Below, one piece after another: positions 52,442 to 61,692 of a DNA stretch of 64,000 nt (the stretch's first letter is position 1; each line of letters begins with the position of its first letter). Source of the stretch: Bdellovibrio sp. GT3 (GTDB lineage: Bacteria > Bdellovibrionota > Bdellovibrionia > Bdellovibrionales > Bdellovibrionaceae); the NCBI RefSeq assembly GCF_037996765.1, contig NZ_JBBNAD010000004.1, positions 248,001 to 312,000 on the forward strand. The letters run 5' to 3'. The notes beneath the pieces were generated by a model. That model was not told the origin of the DNA and made no database searches. It saw only the letters and a list, made by a program, of their open reading frames with translations. The position numbers and the translations under genes are program-made.

Positions 52442-53696
52442 TTTCTGGCTTTCTTTCCTTGTGTTTTTCGGGAAAGGCGCTTTGATACTTGGATGCGATA
52501 TCCTCGGCCAGAACGATTTTATTCTCTTTTACCAAAATACTGATAAAGGCTTCATAGGATTCAGAATCCATGCGATTCGCAGCCGCCATTTTTCTGCCTT
52601 GATCGATAACTTTGGTCAGCTGCTGGGTCTTGCAGTTGAAAAGGAAATGCAGGTTTTCATGCTCCTTGCTGCCGACCTTTGCAGAGGGAAATTGCTGAAT
52701 AAAACGAGCTGCCTGAGTGATGGTTTGCATATCACCTCGTAGCAGTGTTTTTACGATCTTGCTGATATACTCCGGATCAGCTCCGACCACTTGCACGCCA
52801 AGCTCAAAACACTCCACCGCTTTGTGAAGGGCGCCGTTATTCAAGTTGGAACGACCTGCGGTGAATAGTGCCGCTGAAAAAACATGACGAAGTTCTGCCG
52901 TTTTGTGATCCAGTTGGGCGAACAGTTTAAAGAAGTGCGGAACTTGCTCGAGCTTGCCAGAGAATACGGCGGCAATAAAAAGATGCCCCAGGCGCTTTGG
53001 ACCGATCGGGTAGTTGTCGATGATGGTATTCGCCACCGTATAGGCGTTTCCATAATCTTTCTGTTCAAAATAAGAATCAAATTTTCCTGTCAGGCAGCGA
53101 TAGTGAAGGGGCTGATACTGCAGACCCTTGAAGTACTCATCATTGGCGAACTGGTATTCTGTTGCTTTGAATTTGGTATAGCCCAAATAATAATGCGCCA
53201 GAGTGGGTTTCTTTTGATGCCTTAATGCCGTCGTGAACTTGTGATGCGCATCAGCCAAATGTCCATCGAACAGCGCCTGTTTGCCAGCGCGAATGTGTTT
53301 GATGTATTCCGTCGGATTCAATTTGCGGTCAATCAACGATTTCAGTCGGTCGGCCAGAGCACCTGCCTGGACAGGTTTCACGATGTAATCATCCACCAGC
53401 TCTTCGGCTGCTTCGGCAATGGCTGATGAGGAGTTGTTGTGAGTCATGATGATGGAAATATTGTCAGCACTGTTGGCCGTGTGCATGGCAACCAGCTCAA
53501 GACCGAATTTTGAATCCACCATAAATTCTGTGATCAAAATGCTGGGTTTTTTTTCAGCAAGGAATTCCTGGGCACCAAGGTATCTTTTGGTAGTGAAAAT
53601 GCCAGCTGGTTCAAGTCCGATTTCGATCAAAGCCGCCGTTGCCAGATTGGCAAAGGAAGAGGAGTTGTCGACGATTAAAGCTGTGAGGTGTTTCAT
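52434..53696 (-). CDS. Receiver-domain protein with TPR repeats; phospho-Asp replaced by Glu
   Basis: 420 residues. The N-terminal receiver (about 1-120) keeps the fold: TALIVDNSSSFANLA, SILITEFMVDSKFGLEL, MTHNNSS and DDYIVKPVQ with the conserved Lys. The phospho-acceptor position is Glu57 instead of Asp, so it may mimic the phosphorylated state. The rest (about 140-400) is TPR-like helical repeats, with HYYLGYTKFKATEYQFANDEYFKGLQYQP. Related receiver-TPR proteins act as protein-interaction hubs. The ATG overlaps the stop of the upstream gene (TAATG), so the two are coupled. Confidence 0.78.
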   Translation of the reverse strand: MKHLTALIVDNSSSFANLATAALIEIGLEPAGIFTTKRYLGAQEFLAEKKPSILITEFMVDSKFGLELVAMHTANSADNISIIMTHNNSSSAIAEAAEELVDDYIVKPVQAGALADRLKSLIDRKLNPTEYIKHIRAGKQALFDGHLADAHHKFTTALRHQKKPTLAHYYLGYTKFKATEYQFANDEYFKGLQYQPLHYRCLTGKFDSYFEQKDYGNAYTVANTIIDNYPIGPKRLGHLFIAAVFSGKLEQVPHFFKLFAQLDHKTAELRHVFSAALFTAGRSNLNNGALHKAVECFELGVQVVGADPEYISKIVKTLLRGDMQTITQAARFIQQFPSAKVGSKEHENLHFLFNCKTQQLTKVIDQGRKMAAANRMDSESYEAFISILVKENKIVLAEDIASKYQSAFPEKHKERKPETI

Positions 53697-54076
53697 TATT
53701 CATGCTCCCGCATGGATCTGAACAGCAGATCGGTTGTCTGTTGTGCCTGTATGTTTGCACTCATAAAGCTTTCCCAGATCCCTTTATCGAAACGGTGCAA
53801 TTCAACGGTGTATTTTGCAAGTTTACCGTCGTCCAGAGGCTCGCTGTGGGTGACTCGGCCGGTGGCCAGAAATTCAAGGACGTGGCCTTTGATTTGGTAA
53901 GTGCCTTCGAAATTTAAGATAGTGCCCAAACCGCAGATGCGCGGAGCTGCTTCAAAGGTGAAAGATTTCTCTGCGTATTCCAACACCTGAATAGGGCGGG
54001 CCTTAAGATTTTTAATCAATTCAAATTCAGTCGTCAGATTTTGCAGGCTGTGAATTTCCAAATAATTTCGGCTCAT
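53696..54076 (-). CDS. Hypothetical protein coupled to the receiver-TPR gene
   Basis: 126 residues, no signal or membrane segment. Beta-rich middle (FEAAPRICGLGTILNFEGTYQIKGHVLEFLATGRVTHSEPL) and a C-terminal helix. A distant PilZ-like barrel is conceivable, but the c-di-GMP motifs RxxxR and DxSxxG are absent, so I do not assign it. The start codon is 24 bp from the divergent small gene; a TAGCAT hexamer (54088-54083) ends 6 nt before the ATG, suggesting a leaderless mRNA. Confidence 0.55.
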   Translation of the reverse strand: MSRNYLEIHSLQNLTTEFELIKNLKARPIQVLEYAEKSFTFEAAPRICGLGTILNFEGTYQIKGHVLEFLATGRVTHSEPLDDGKLAKYTVELHRFDKGIWESFMSANIQAQQTTDLLFRSMREHE

Positions 54077-54099
54077 TGTTCAATGCTAAACAAAGATCA

Positions 54100-54261
54100 A
54101 TGCATTGCCTAACTTGCCAAGGCACACTCGGGAAAGTTCTAGACGTTGAAATTGAAAATGAATTGAAATCTATAACACTTGTGGGGCCAGAAAATGGTTT
54201 TCTAGCAATGAAATGTCCAGTGTTCCCACGGATGTATTTAGGAGCTTTGTTAGAGAATTAA
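54100..54261 (+). CDS. Small hypothetical CxxC protein
   Basis: 53 residues starting MHCLTCQGTLGKVLDVEIEN and ending YLGALLEN; one CxxC and one further Cys (MKCPVF). Its divergent position, TAAACA 7 nt before the ATG, and stop codons sharing TTAA with the A-type carrier gene all fit a real gene. No family recognised; the CxxC and Fe-S neighbours hint at metal binding. Confidence 0.45.
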   Translation: MHCLTCQGTLGKVLDVEIENELKSITLVGPENGFLAMKCPVFPRMYLGALLEN

Positions 54262-54584
54262 ACGTTGAAACTCGAGCCACAGCCGCAGTGTTTCGTAGCA
54301 TTCGGATTGTTAAAAACAAACCCTTTGCCATTCAAGCCACCCGAGTAATCCAAAGTCATACCCAGGATGTACAACATAGAATTGGAATCCACGGCAATTT
54401 TTTGACCATGGGCTTCGAAAAATTTATCACCATCACGTGGAGTCGTGTCGAAATCCATTTTGTAGGACAGACCTGAACAGCCACCTTTTTTCACTTCCAC
54501 ACGCAGGAATGCAGCGTCCACTTTGCCTTCGTCTTTTTTTAGCGCAGCAAGTTTGTTGGCAGCTTCTGGGGAAATGTTAATCAT
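54258..54584 (-). CDS. A-type iron-sulfur carrier (IscA/ErpA/SufA family)
   Basis: 108 residues from the ATG at 54584. It has the conserved INISPEAANKLAAL start, VKKGGCSGLSYKMDFD with the first Cys, and the C-terminal HCGCGSSF with the CxC pair. These three Cys bind and transfer Fe-S clusters. CAGGAGA sits before the ATG. A cysteine desulfurase gene lies 104 bp upstream, so the two form a minimal Fe-S assembly unit. Which of IscA, ErpA or SufA it is cannot be told from sequence alone. Confidence 0.9.
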   Translation of the reverse strand: MINISPEAANKLAALKKDEGKVDAAFLRVEVKKGGCSGLSYKMDFDTTPRDGDKFFEAHGQKIAVDSNSMLYILGMTLDYSGGLNGKGFVFNNPNATKHCGCGSSFNV

Positions 54585-54688
54585 AGTGATCTCCTGGATA
54601 AATTCGTGTCCAGTGTAGCACAAAGCTGAAGCCCAGGGGAGGGTAGAATCCTAACCCCCAGGGTCTTTACGCTAAAATGCTGAAAATA

Positions 54689-55891
54689 TTATACATTTTC
54701 AGTTGGGATGGCGCCGCGAAGGATGTCGACAGCACGCTGAATATCGTCTTCATTCGTCCAGCGGCCCAGGCTCAGGCGCAAAGTACAGGACGCTTCTTCC
54801 GGAGTAACGCCAATTCCTTTTAACACGTGACTGATGCTCACAGAACCAGAGCTACAGGCAGACCCCATGCTCACACCCAGTTTTTGAATTTTAGCAGCCA
54901 AGGATTCGATTTTGATACCCGGCAAAGTTACATTCAAATTGATCGGGGAACGTTCTGTCGCGTGACCATTCAAGCGAATGCCAGGAATAGCCGCTTGCAG
55001 TTTCTGCCAGAACAAATTTCTTAGTGAAGTCATGCGCGCCGCTTCGGATTCCAGATTCATTTTGCAGATCTCAGCTGCAGCTCCCAAGCCCACGATAGCT
55101 GGAACATTCAGAGTTCCAGAACGCAGACCCTTCTCCTGACCACCGCCGTAAATCAAAGGATTGATTTGTACTTTAGGATCTTTGCCACGGATAAATAGCG
55201 CAGCGGAACCTTTCGGCCCATAGAATTTGTGGGCTGAAAAAGACATCAGATCAATGCCCATGTCAGTTACGTTCACTGGAATTTTGCCGATAGCTTGGGT
55301 GGCGTCAGTGTGAAGAAGAATTTGTTTTTCTTTTACCAGTTTTGCAATTTCTGAAATTGGATTGATGCTGCCAACCTCATTGTTGACCCAGATCAAGCTG
55401 ATCAATTTGGTATGTGGCTTTAAAGCCTGGCGCAAAGTTTCGATTTCCACCTGACCAAATTTATTCACCGGCAGGAAATCAACTTCAACACCTTGCTTTT
55501 CCACGGCTTGCATCGCTTTAAGAACAGAACTGTGTTCAAGGCAGGACGTGATGAAGTGGATAGGTTGATTTGGATTTTCTTCGCGCAGTTTTGACAACAA
55601 ACCGAAAATCACCCAGTTGTTGGATTCAGTGGCGCTCGCAGTGAAAGTGATCTCAGAGGATTTTGCACCAATCAATGATGCCACTTGCATACGTGCTTTT
55701 TGCACAGCATTTTCCGCTGTCCAGCCCCAGTGGTGCGCAACGCTTGCGGGATTGCCAAAGTACTCTTTAAAGTAAGGCTCCATGGCTGCATAAACTTGCG
55801 GGTCTACAGGGGTCGTTGCATTGTAATCCAAATAGAGTCCCTTGTCGGACGCTGTTTGTGCGGTCGTACTGATATGAGTAGTGATTTCCAT
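54689..55891 (-). CDS. iscS: Cysteine desulfurase (IscS/NifS family)
   Basis: 400 residues, PLP fold-type I: LDYNATTPVDPQVYAAM, ATESNN, LISLIWVNNEVGSINPI, LLHTDATQAIGK, SFSAHKFYGPKG with the PLP Lys, and SMGSACSSGSVSISHVL with the catalytic Cys loop, which is of IscS/NifS rather than SufS type. It releases sulfur from cysteine for Fe-S clusters and tRNA thiolation. It is followed by the A-type carrier; no IscU scaffold is in the window. Confidence 0.92.
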   Translation of the reverse strand: MEITTHISTTAQTASDKGLYLDYNATTPVDPQVYAAMEPYFKEYFGNPASVAHHWGWTAENAVQKARMQVASLIGAKSSEITFTASATESNNWVIFGLLSKLREENPNQPIHFITSCLEHSSVLKAMQAVEKQGVEVDFLPVNKFGQVEIETLRQALKPHTKLISLIWVNNEVGSINPISEIAKLVKEKQILLHTDATQAIGKIPVNVTDMGIDLMSFSAHKFYGPKGSAALFIRGKDPKVQINPLIYGGGQEKGLRSGTLNVPAIVGLGAAAEICKMNLESEAARMTSLRNLFWQKLQAAIPGIRLNGHATERSPINLNVTLPGIKIESLAAKIQKLGVSMGSACSSGSVSISHVLKGIGVTPEEASCTLRLSLGRWTNEDDIQRAVDILRGAIPTENV

Positions 55892-55935
55892 GGCACTCAG
55901 CTAATAACGGCGCCAAATTCGGGTCAAGAGGAATT

Positions 55936-57690
55936 CTAGGAAACCAATAATTTCTTAGGGGGAACTGCCTCTTTTTCGAGCTGTTCCTGATACTGATCAA
56001 TTTTGTCGTTAAGATAATTTTGCGCGCGGTATTTATCCAGGTTCTGCAGCTCCATGCGTAAGACATGCATGTGGGTGATGCCCTGGTTGATTAAGCGGTT
56101 CTTTTGCTCTGACAAAAACACGCCACCCTCAGGTGTGTACAGCACATAACGGTTGTTGCGTGGCAGGAACACATAGAGATTGAATTCTACTGGAACGTTT
56201 TCACGCATTTCCTGAATTTTGATGGCCGCCATCTCTTCGTCAGCAGAGGAAGAAATCTCTGCTTTGACATCTTCCCTGGGGAAGAACGCCATGGCCACTT
56301 CATTGCCTTCGTGAACGGACTTGCGCAGAAAGTCTGCATACTCAACCGCCCAGGCGGCAAAAGGCACCTGTTTGATTTTAATCGGCATGGTTTCTTTGTT
56401 TTCCATATTCTCGCCGTTTTCGGATAAAAACTTGAACAGGCGAGTGCGGATCTGCTCGTAAAACTGAAGGTCGATTGTCAGATGTTCAGCCATCGCCGCA
56501 ACCAGGTAACCGGAGAAGCGACCGGACTCAACCAGGATGCAGGCAACATTCGTGGGTTGTTCGATATGGTGCTTTTTTTCCGTGATGAAGCAGGATTTTT
56601 CCATGGCTTCACGTGTACCTTGCAGAATCAACGAAGAGGGATCTTTCGCGACCTCGTCGGCAATTTCTTTGGAAGAACTGTGCTTTTTGTTTTTTGCTTT
56701 GTCATTTTCAACCGGAGCCCACATCGAATCGGATTTTTTCCGAGCCGCATAGGAGTTTGTGCCTGAGTCCCCGTAAGGATCATAATTGGGATCGTTCGGA
56801 TCCAAAGTATCAGACGCACCGCCAGGGCTGCCCCCGCGGTTATAGGGATTGGTGGAGTTGTAGCCCATGCCATTTTCGCCGGAACCATTTTCAGACGGAT
56901 TCATTCCACCGGCAAACTGCGGAGAGTTCCCGTTACCCATCATGCCTTCACCATGAGCGCCTTGTTGTCCACCACTCATCGGTCCGCCAGCAAAACCACC
57001 ATAACCGTTTTCCTGATTGCTGCCACCGATAACACCGTTGTCACCGGAGCCCTGTGCCGTCGGAGGAATATATCCGGCCATTCCAGGTTGAACAGCACTC
57101 ATTGAATCTGAACCATTCCCTTGGGCGAAGGATGCGTAGCCACCGCCAGTATTTGCGTTGCCATCAAGAGCGCCCATTAAATTTGCCAGAAAGTTTTGTG
57201 TGGCTGCGGAATCATCACCGGAGGCGCCTTCACCACCACGAATCGCAATCACTCCCGAACCGGAACCACCACCTTCCCAATTTCGTTGAGTTGCAGCTGC
57301 ATTTGGATTCGCGGATTGGTCCTTGTAGTATTTGTTGACCATACGTTCAACAGCAGGGCCGGTGATGGGATGGTAAATTGCATATCCGGAATTACAATCA
57401 TTCAGCACTTTGACCGAGTTCGCAGTGGAGTGTTCAGCAAATGCGATCACGCAAACCGGAAAAGCCTGACTTAGCACACGAGGCAGATTGCGCACTTTTT
57501 TGTTAGGGTGATCAATACTGACCATGACGAACTGGGGTTGATTTTGTACCAGGAAGACCATGGCTTCTTTAAGGTTGTGTGTGCTTTTGATTTCCCAATC
57601 GCGGTTTTTCAAAAATCCTTCAACAGGCGCAAGGCTTTGCGGGTGGGACTTGATGATCAGCAGTTTGCGCTTTTCTACCTGTTGTTCCAT
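55936..57690 (-). CDS. Signalling protein with receiver-like N domain and long Gly/Asn-rich linker
   Basis: 584 residues. N-terminal receiver-like fold (about 8-120), with Asp60 at the acceptor position but without the usual acidic pair near the start. Then comes a low-complexity Gly/Asn/Ser-rich linker (about 130-330). The C-terminal region includes VEFNLYVFLPRNNRYVLYTPEGGVFLSEQKNRLINQGITHMHVL; this 'FLPRNNRYVLY' module resembles the N-terminal domain of many HD-GYP proteins, but no HD-GYP domain is present. It may be an output scaffold in c-di-GMP-type signalling (inference). Confidence 0.6.
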   Translation of the reverse strand: MEQQVEKRKLLIIKSHPQSLAPVEGFLKNRDWEIKSTHNLKEAMVFLVQNQPQFVMVSIDHPNKKVRNLPRVLSQAFPVCVIAFAEHSTANSVKVLNDCNSGYAIYHPITGPAVERMVNKYYKDQSANPNAAATQRNWEGGGSGSGVIAIRGGEGASGDDSAATQNFLANLMGALDGNANTGGGYASFAQGNGSDSMSAVQPGMAGYIPPTAQGSGDNGVIGGSNQENGYGGFAGGPMSGGQQGAHGEGMMGNGNSPQFAGGMNPSENGSGENGMGYNSTNPYNRGGSPGGASDTLDPNDPNYDPYGDSGTNSYAARKKSDSMWAPVENDKAKNKKHSSSKEIADEVAKDPSSLILQGTREAMEKSCFITEKKHHIEQPTNVACILVESGRFSGYLVAAMAEHLTIDLQFYEQIRTRLFKFLSENGENMENKETMPIKIKQVPFAAWAVEYADFLRKSVHEGNEVAMAFFPREDVKAEISSSADEEMAAIKIQEMRENVPVEFNLYVFLPRNNRYVLYTPEGGVFLSEQKNRLINQGITHMHVLRMELQNLDKYRAQNYLNDKIDQYQEQLEKEAVPPKKLLVS

Positions 57691-57911
57691 GTCACGTTCC
57701 TGTTAAAAAATTATGAGGTATTATTCTTAACGGAGGCTCAGGGCTAAACAAACAGTGGATAATAGATCTTTTGGGGTTGTATTGCTAAAAGTTAATCAAG
57801 ATTTGGGGATCATAGTATATTAGTTAGTGGTGGGTTTAAGGCAACCCAGCCTTTGGGTGGGGATGTCGTAATCCAGATTCTCTTGAGCTTTAACTTCCCT
57901 ACAATGGCCTT
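57691..57911 (+). promoter_or_regulatory. Upstream region of nrdJ
   Basis: 221 bp. TACAAT (57900-57905) ends 6 nt before the ATG at 57912, with no convincing -35 and no Shine-Dalgarno. I looked for a cobalamin riboswitch and did not see a B12 box. Confidence 0.35.
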
Positions 57912-60200
57912 ATGAAGAATCAAACTTTGCACAGCACGCGTTTTTTTGTTCCCGTCGGCCAATCTCCCGAGAGAATGTTCAAATGGAAGAAGGTTAATTG
58001 TGAAATCAAAAATCGCAAGGGCGAAATATTCTTTCAGATGAAATCGGTGGAGGCACCGGAAGGCTGGTCGCAACTTGCCGTTGAAATTGCGGCAAGCAAG
58101 TACTTCAGAAAATCCGGCGTGCCTCGCACCAAGCACGAGACCTCGGTAAAGCAGCTTGTTAATCGTGTGGTGAGTGCCGTGACTGCAGCCGCTCTGAAGC
58201 AGGGCGGGTATTTTAAAAACAAGAAAGATGCTGAGATCTTTGGGAATGAGCTGAAGTTTATTTTGTTCTCTCAACGAGCCGCTTTCAACAGCCCCGTGTG
58301 GTTCAATGCGGGTTTGTTTGAGGCGTACAAAATAAGTTCTCCCAGTGAGCACTACGCGTGGGATTTCAAAAAGAAATCCATTCAGCCGACCAAGAATGCC
58401 TATGAACGCCCGCAGTGCTCGGCCTGTTTCATTCAAAGCGTTGATGACTCCATTGATGGAATATTTGAGCTGTTAAAAAATGAAGCGCGGTTGTTCAAGT
58501 ATGGCTCGGGGACGGGCAGTAATTTTTCCTCCCTTCGTTCCAAGTACGAACCACTTAACTCGGGCGGGCACAGTTCGGGATTGATTTCCTTTCTGGAGGT
58601 TTTGGATCGTGGAGCAGGCGCCATCAAGTCCGGCGGCACCACCCGTCGCGCTGCCAAGATGGTGGTTGTGGATATTGATCACCCGGAGATTTTGGATTTC
58701 ATCGACTGGAAAATGAAGGAAGAGCATAAGGCCAAACTCTTGATTCAGGCGGGCTTAAGCTCTGATTTTGAAGGCGAGGCTTATAAAACCGTCTCGGGGC
58801 AAAATGCCAATAATTCGGTTCGCGTGACGGATCAGTTCATGAAATCAGTACAGAATGAAAAGCCCTGGAAGTTGCTGTCCCGGGTGACGGGTAAATCACT
58901 GCGCGAGATTCCGGCGGCCGAAGTCTGGAGTAAAATCAATCATGCGGCGTGGATGTGTGCAGATCCGGGAATTCAGTTTCATGACACCATCAATCGCTGG
59001 CACACTTGCCCGAATACGGCGGAGATTCGCTCCAGCAATCCCTGTTCTGAATATATGTTTTTGGATGATTCCGCCTGCAATCTGGCCTCTGTCAATCTGG
59101 TCAAGTTTTTGAATTCCGATGGCAGTTTTGACTTCGAATCTTTTATTCATACCGCGCGCACGCTGTTTGTTGCTCAGGAAATTCTGGTGGATTACTCCAG
59201 TTATCCGACGGCGGAGATTGCGCAGAACTCCCATGACTACCGCCCTCTGGGGTTGGGGTATGCAAATCTGGGAAGTGTATTGATGCGCAAGGGAATTCCT
59301 TACGACAGTGACGAAGGCCGTGCCTGGGCCGGAGCCTTGACGGCGCTGATGAATGGCGTTGCCTATCTGACCAGTGCAGAGCTTGCGCGGGCCAAAGGTG
59401 CCTTTGCGGGGTTTAAGAAAAATCGTGCACCTATGCTAAACGTGATGAAGATGCATGAAAAAGCACTGGCCGGCATTGACTGGAAGTATTTGCCTGAAGG
59501 GTTGGATCACGCCGCTCAGAATTTGTGGAAGGCCGTGGTCTTTAATGGTGGCAAGTATGGTTTCAGAAATGCCCAGGCAACGGTGGTCGCACCCACTGGA
59601 ACCATTGGTCTTTTGATGGATTGTGACACCACCGGAATTGAACCGGATTTTTCTTTGATTAAACTAAAGAAGCTTGTGGGTGGTGGAGAAATTCAAATTG
59701 TGAATCAGTCGGTGAAGCCGGCGCTGAAAAGTCTGGATTATGATGACGCGGCTATTGAAAAGATTCTGGCCTGGGTCTCTGAACACAATACGTTGGTGGG
59801 TTGCCCGGAATTTAAGCAGGAACATCTCGCAGTCTTTGATTGTGCGAATGCGGCCCCAGGGGGCCGGGTTTTGTCTCCGGAGAGTCATGTTACCATGATG
59901 GCTGCAGTTCAGCCGTTTATTAGTGGAGCGATCTCTAAAACGGTTAATTTGCCTAACTCTGCCACGGAACGGGATATTGGTGAAATTTATCAGTTGGCCT
60001 GGGAACTGGGAGTAAAGGCCGTGGCGGTTTACCGGGATGGCAGTAAATTGAGTCAGCCGCTGAATGTTAAGAAAAAGAACCAGGAAGACCCTCAGGTTCA
60101 GAAATTTACGATGAAATGCCCTGAATGTGGGGGCGACACGGTGCTTACGAGTGGGTGCTTTCGTTGCCCGAATTGCGGAACCACTGTAGGTTGTTCCTAG
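57912..60200 (+). CDS. nrdJ: Class II (vitamin B12-dependent) ribonucleotide reductase
   Basis: 762 residues with the NrdJ/NrdZ core: [83 protein letters not shown] with the radical-site Cys, and [25 protein letters not shown]. The C terminus is a zinc-ribbon-like [21 protein letters not shown] (four Cys), as in NrdJ. It reduces ribonucleotides using adenosylcobalamin with or without oxygen, useful for fast DNA synthesis inside prey. A long inverted repeat ending in T-rich DNA follows directly. Confidence 0.93.
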   Translation: MKNQTLHSTRFFVPVGQSPERMFKWKKVNCEIKNRKGEIFFQMKSVEAPEGWSQLAVEIAASKYFRKSGVPRTKHETSVKQLVNRVVSAVTAAALKQGGYFKNKKDAEIFGNELKFILFSQRAAFNSPVWFNAGLFEAYKISSPSEHYAWDFKKKSIQPTKNAYERPQCSACFIQSVDDSIDGIFELLKNEARLFKYGSGTGSNFSSLRSKYEPLNSGGHSSGLISFLEVLDRGAGAIKSGGTTRRAAKMVVVDIDHPEILDFIDWKMKEEHKAKLLIQAGLSSDFEGEAYKTVSGQNANNSVRVTDQFMKSVQNEKPWKLLSRVTGKSLREIPAAEVWSKINHAAWMCADPGIQFHDTINRWHTCPNTAEIRSSNPCSEYMFLDDSACNLASVNLVKFLNSDGSFDFESFIHTARTLFVAQEILVDYSSYPTAEIAQNSHDYRPLGLGYANLGSVLMRKGIPYDSDEGRAWAGALTALMNGVAYLTSAELARAKGAFAGFKKNRAPMLNVMKMHEKALAGIDWKYLPEGLDHAAQNLWKAVVFNGGKYGFRNAQATVVAPTGTIGLLMDCDTTGIEPDFSLIKLKKLVGGGEIQIVNQSVKPALKSLDYDDAAIEKILAWVSEHNTLVGCPEFKQEHLAVFDCANAAPGGRVLSPESHVTMMAAVQPFISGAISKTVNLPNSATERDIGEIYQLAWELGVKAVAVYRDGSKLSQPLNVKKKNQEDPQVQKFTMKCPECGGDTVLTSGCFRCPNCGTTVGCS

Positions 60201-60202
60201 TC

Positions 60203-60338
60203 GGCCGTTGAAAAGCACCCAATCGACTGCGTTGTCGGAACCTCGCTTGCTCTCCGGCGTACTTGCAAGTACGCCTACGTGGCAGCCCGGCTCCTCCGCC
60301 TTGCGCTTGGGTACTTTTGAACGGCCTTGGTTTTTTTG
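60203..60338. repeat. Long imperfect inverted-repeat element, possible REP/BIME-like unit or terminator
   Basis: Outer arms of 20 bp (60204-60223 and 60307-60326) pair with two mismatches. The centre is a perfect 20-bp palindrome (60256-60275, GGCGTACTT / AAGTACGCC). The whole could fold into one long cruciform. TTGGTTTTTTTG follows the right arm, so it may terminate nrdJ. Its composition (CAAGCGCAAGGCGG on the reverse strand) resembles dispersed intergenic repeats of other proteobacteria. Confidence 0.7.
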
Positions 60339-60351
60339 TTGGGAGTTTTTT

Positions 60352-61551
60352 ATGAGTAAGAAAGATATTTTTGGGGATGATGTTGATTCTAAGAAATCAT
60401 TTGAGGATTTTGAGGCTCTTTTTGCTGAATCATCAGCGGGCGGTCTTAAGACTCGAGTTTCTGTAGGGGATCAAATTCGTGGTGAGATTCTTTCCATCGG
60501 TAAAGAAGAGTCCTTCGTATCCACGGGCACTCCAACAGACGGCATGATTTTTACAAAAGATCTTATGGATGAAAATAAAGAAGTTAAGTACAGCGTCGGC
60601 GACATGATTGACGTTGTGGTTTTGTCCACTAAAGGTGGCGAGATCCGTTTGGCTAAAAAGGGTGCGTTGGGTGCTTCCACGGATTCTTTGGAAGACGCTT
60701 ACGATATGGAACTTCCGGTAACAGGGACCGTGACTGAAGTGGTCAACGGTGGTCTGCGTGTGAATGTTCAGGGCAAAACCGCTTTCTGTCCGATTTCGCA
60801 AATTGATTCCCGCTTTGTTTCTGATGCCACTGAATACGTGGGTCGTAAATTTGATTTCCTGATCACGCAATTCGATAAGCGCAACATCGTGGTTTCCCGC
60901 CGTAAACTTTTGGATCTGCAAAAAGCAGAGTTCGAAGGCGCATTCATGCAGAAGCATGAAGCGGGTGCGATCCTTGAAGGTCGTATCATGCGTTTGGAAA
61001 AATTCGGTGCCTTCGTTGAACTTGAACAAAGTGTTGAAGGTCTGGTTCATTTGTCGGAGCTTAGCTGGTCCCGCGTGCACAGCCCGCAAGAGGTTGTGTC
61101 TGTAGGTCAAACAGTGACTGTCAAACTTTTGAAAATCGAAGAAATCGACGGCAAGTTGAAAATTTCCCTGTCCATGAAACAAGCTGACGGTGACGGCAAT
61201 CCTTGGAATTCAGTTCCAGCGAAATTCCCAGTGGGTACAGTGGTAAACGGTAAGGTTGAAAAGAAAGAATCTTACGGTTTGTTCGTGAACATTGCTCCGG
61301 GTATCACAGGTCTTTTGCCAAAATCCAAATGGCGTGATCATGTTGATGGCCAGCAGTTTGAAAACAAAAAACGTGGTGATGACATCGCAGTGCAAATTGA
61401 TGAAATCAAATTTGAAGACAAGAAGATTTCTTTGGGCGTACCAGGCGCTGGTGAAGACCACTCCTGGAGATCTCACCAACCGGCTTCCGGCAGTGGTTTT
61501 GGATCTTTGGGTGATGCTTTGAAGGGCTTAACGATCAAGCCTAAGAAGTAG
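60352..61551 (+). CDS. Four-S1-domain RNA-binding protein (ribosomal protein S1-like)
   Basis: 399 residues: an acidic N-terminal tail, then four S1 modules at about 35-105, 115-190, 200-275 and 285-360. The third is the most canonical (GAILEGRIMRLEKFGAFVELEQSVEGLVHLSELSW). Full-length S1 in Gram-negatives has six S1 domains, so this is a shorter S1-like protein, perhaps a translation or RNA-stability factor. GGGAG lies before the ATG at 60352; the frame extends into the upstream repeat but without start evidence. A strong terminator follows. Confidence 0.85.
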   Translation: MSKKDIFGDDVDSKKSFEDFEALFAESSAGGLKTRVSVGDQIRGEILSIGKEESFVSTGTPTDGMIFTKDLMDENKEVKYSVGDMIDVVVLSTKGGEIRLAKKGALGASTDSLEDAYDMELPVTGTVTEVVNGGLRVNVQGKTAFCPISQIDSRFVSDATEYVGRKFDFLITQFDKRNIVVSRRKLLDLQKAEFEGAFMQKHEAGAILEGRIMRLEKFGAFVELEQSVEGLVHLSELSWSRVHSPQEVVSVGQTVTVKLLKIEEIDGKLKISLSMKQADGDGNPWNSVPAKFPVGTVVNGKVEKKESYGLFVNIAPGITGLLPKSKWRDHVDGQQFENKKRGDDIAVQIDEIKFEDKKISLGVPGAGEDHSWRSHQPASGSGFGSLGDALKGLTIKPKK

Positions 61552-61582
61552 TTTTCCTCACGTTTTGCTTCAAAACAAAACC

Positions 61583-61619
61583 AAGCCCTTGCCAGAGTCT
61601 GGCAGGGGCTTTTTATTTT
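61583..61619 (+). terminator. Terminator after the S1-like gene
   Basis: Stem of about 12 bp (AAGCCCTTGCCAG / CTGGCAGGGGCTT) with a 3-nt loop and a T-rich tail. Confidence 0.9.
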
Positions 61620-61660
61620 ACCCGGGTGATATTGTGTTCTGAATAAAACCCGGGTAATAT
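61620..61660 (+). promoter_or_regulatory. MFS promoter with two ACCCGGGT operators
   Basis: ACCCGGGT occurs at 61620-61627 and 61648-61655, each followed by (G/A)ATATTGT, so the two units are direct repeats 28 bp apart. TTGTGT (61632-61637), 17 bp, TAATAT (61655-61660) is the promoter. The second site abuts the -10 and the first sits just upstream of the -35, a repressor-type layout. Confidence 0.6.
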
Positions 61661-61692
61661 TGTCTTTAGGTTTTCACACCGAAAGGCACCCC

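Noticed and set aside
57691-57911. Cobalamin riboswitch ahead of nrdJ
   Set aside because: No B12-box-like sequence, and the gap is short; the promoter sits immediately before the ATG.
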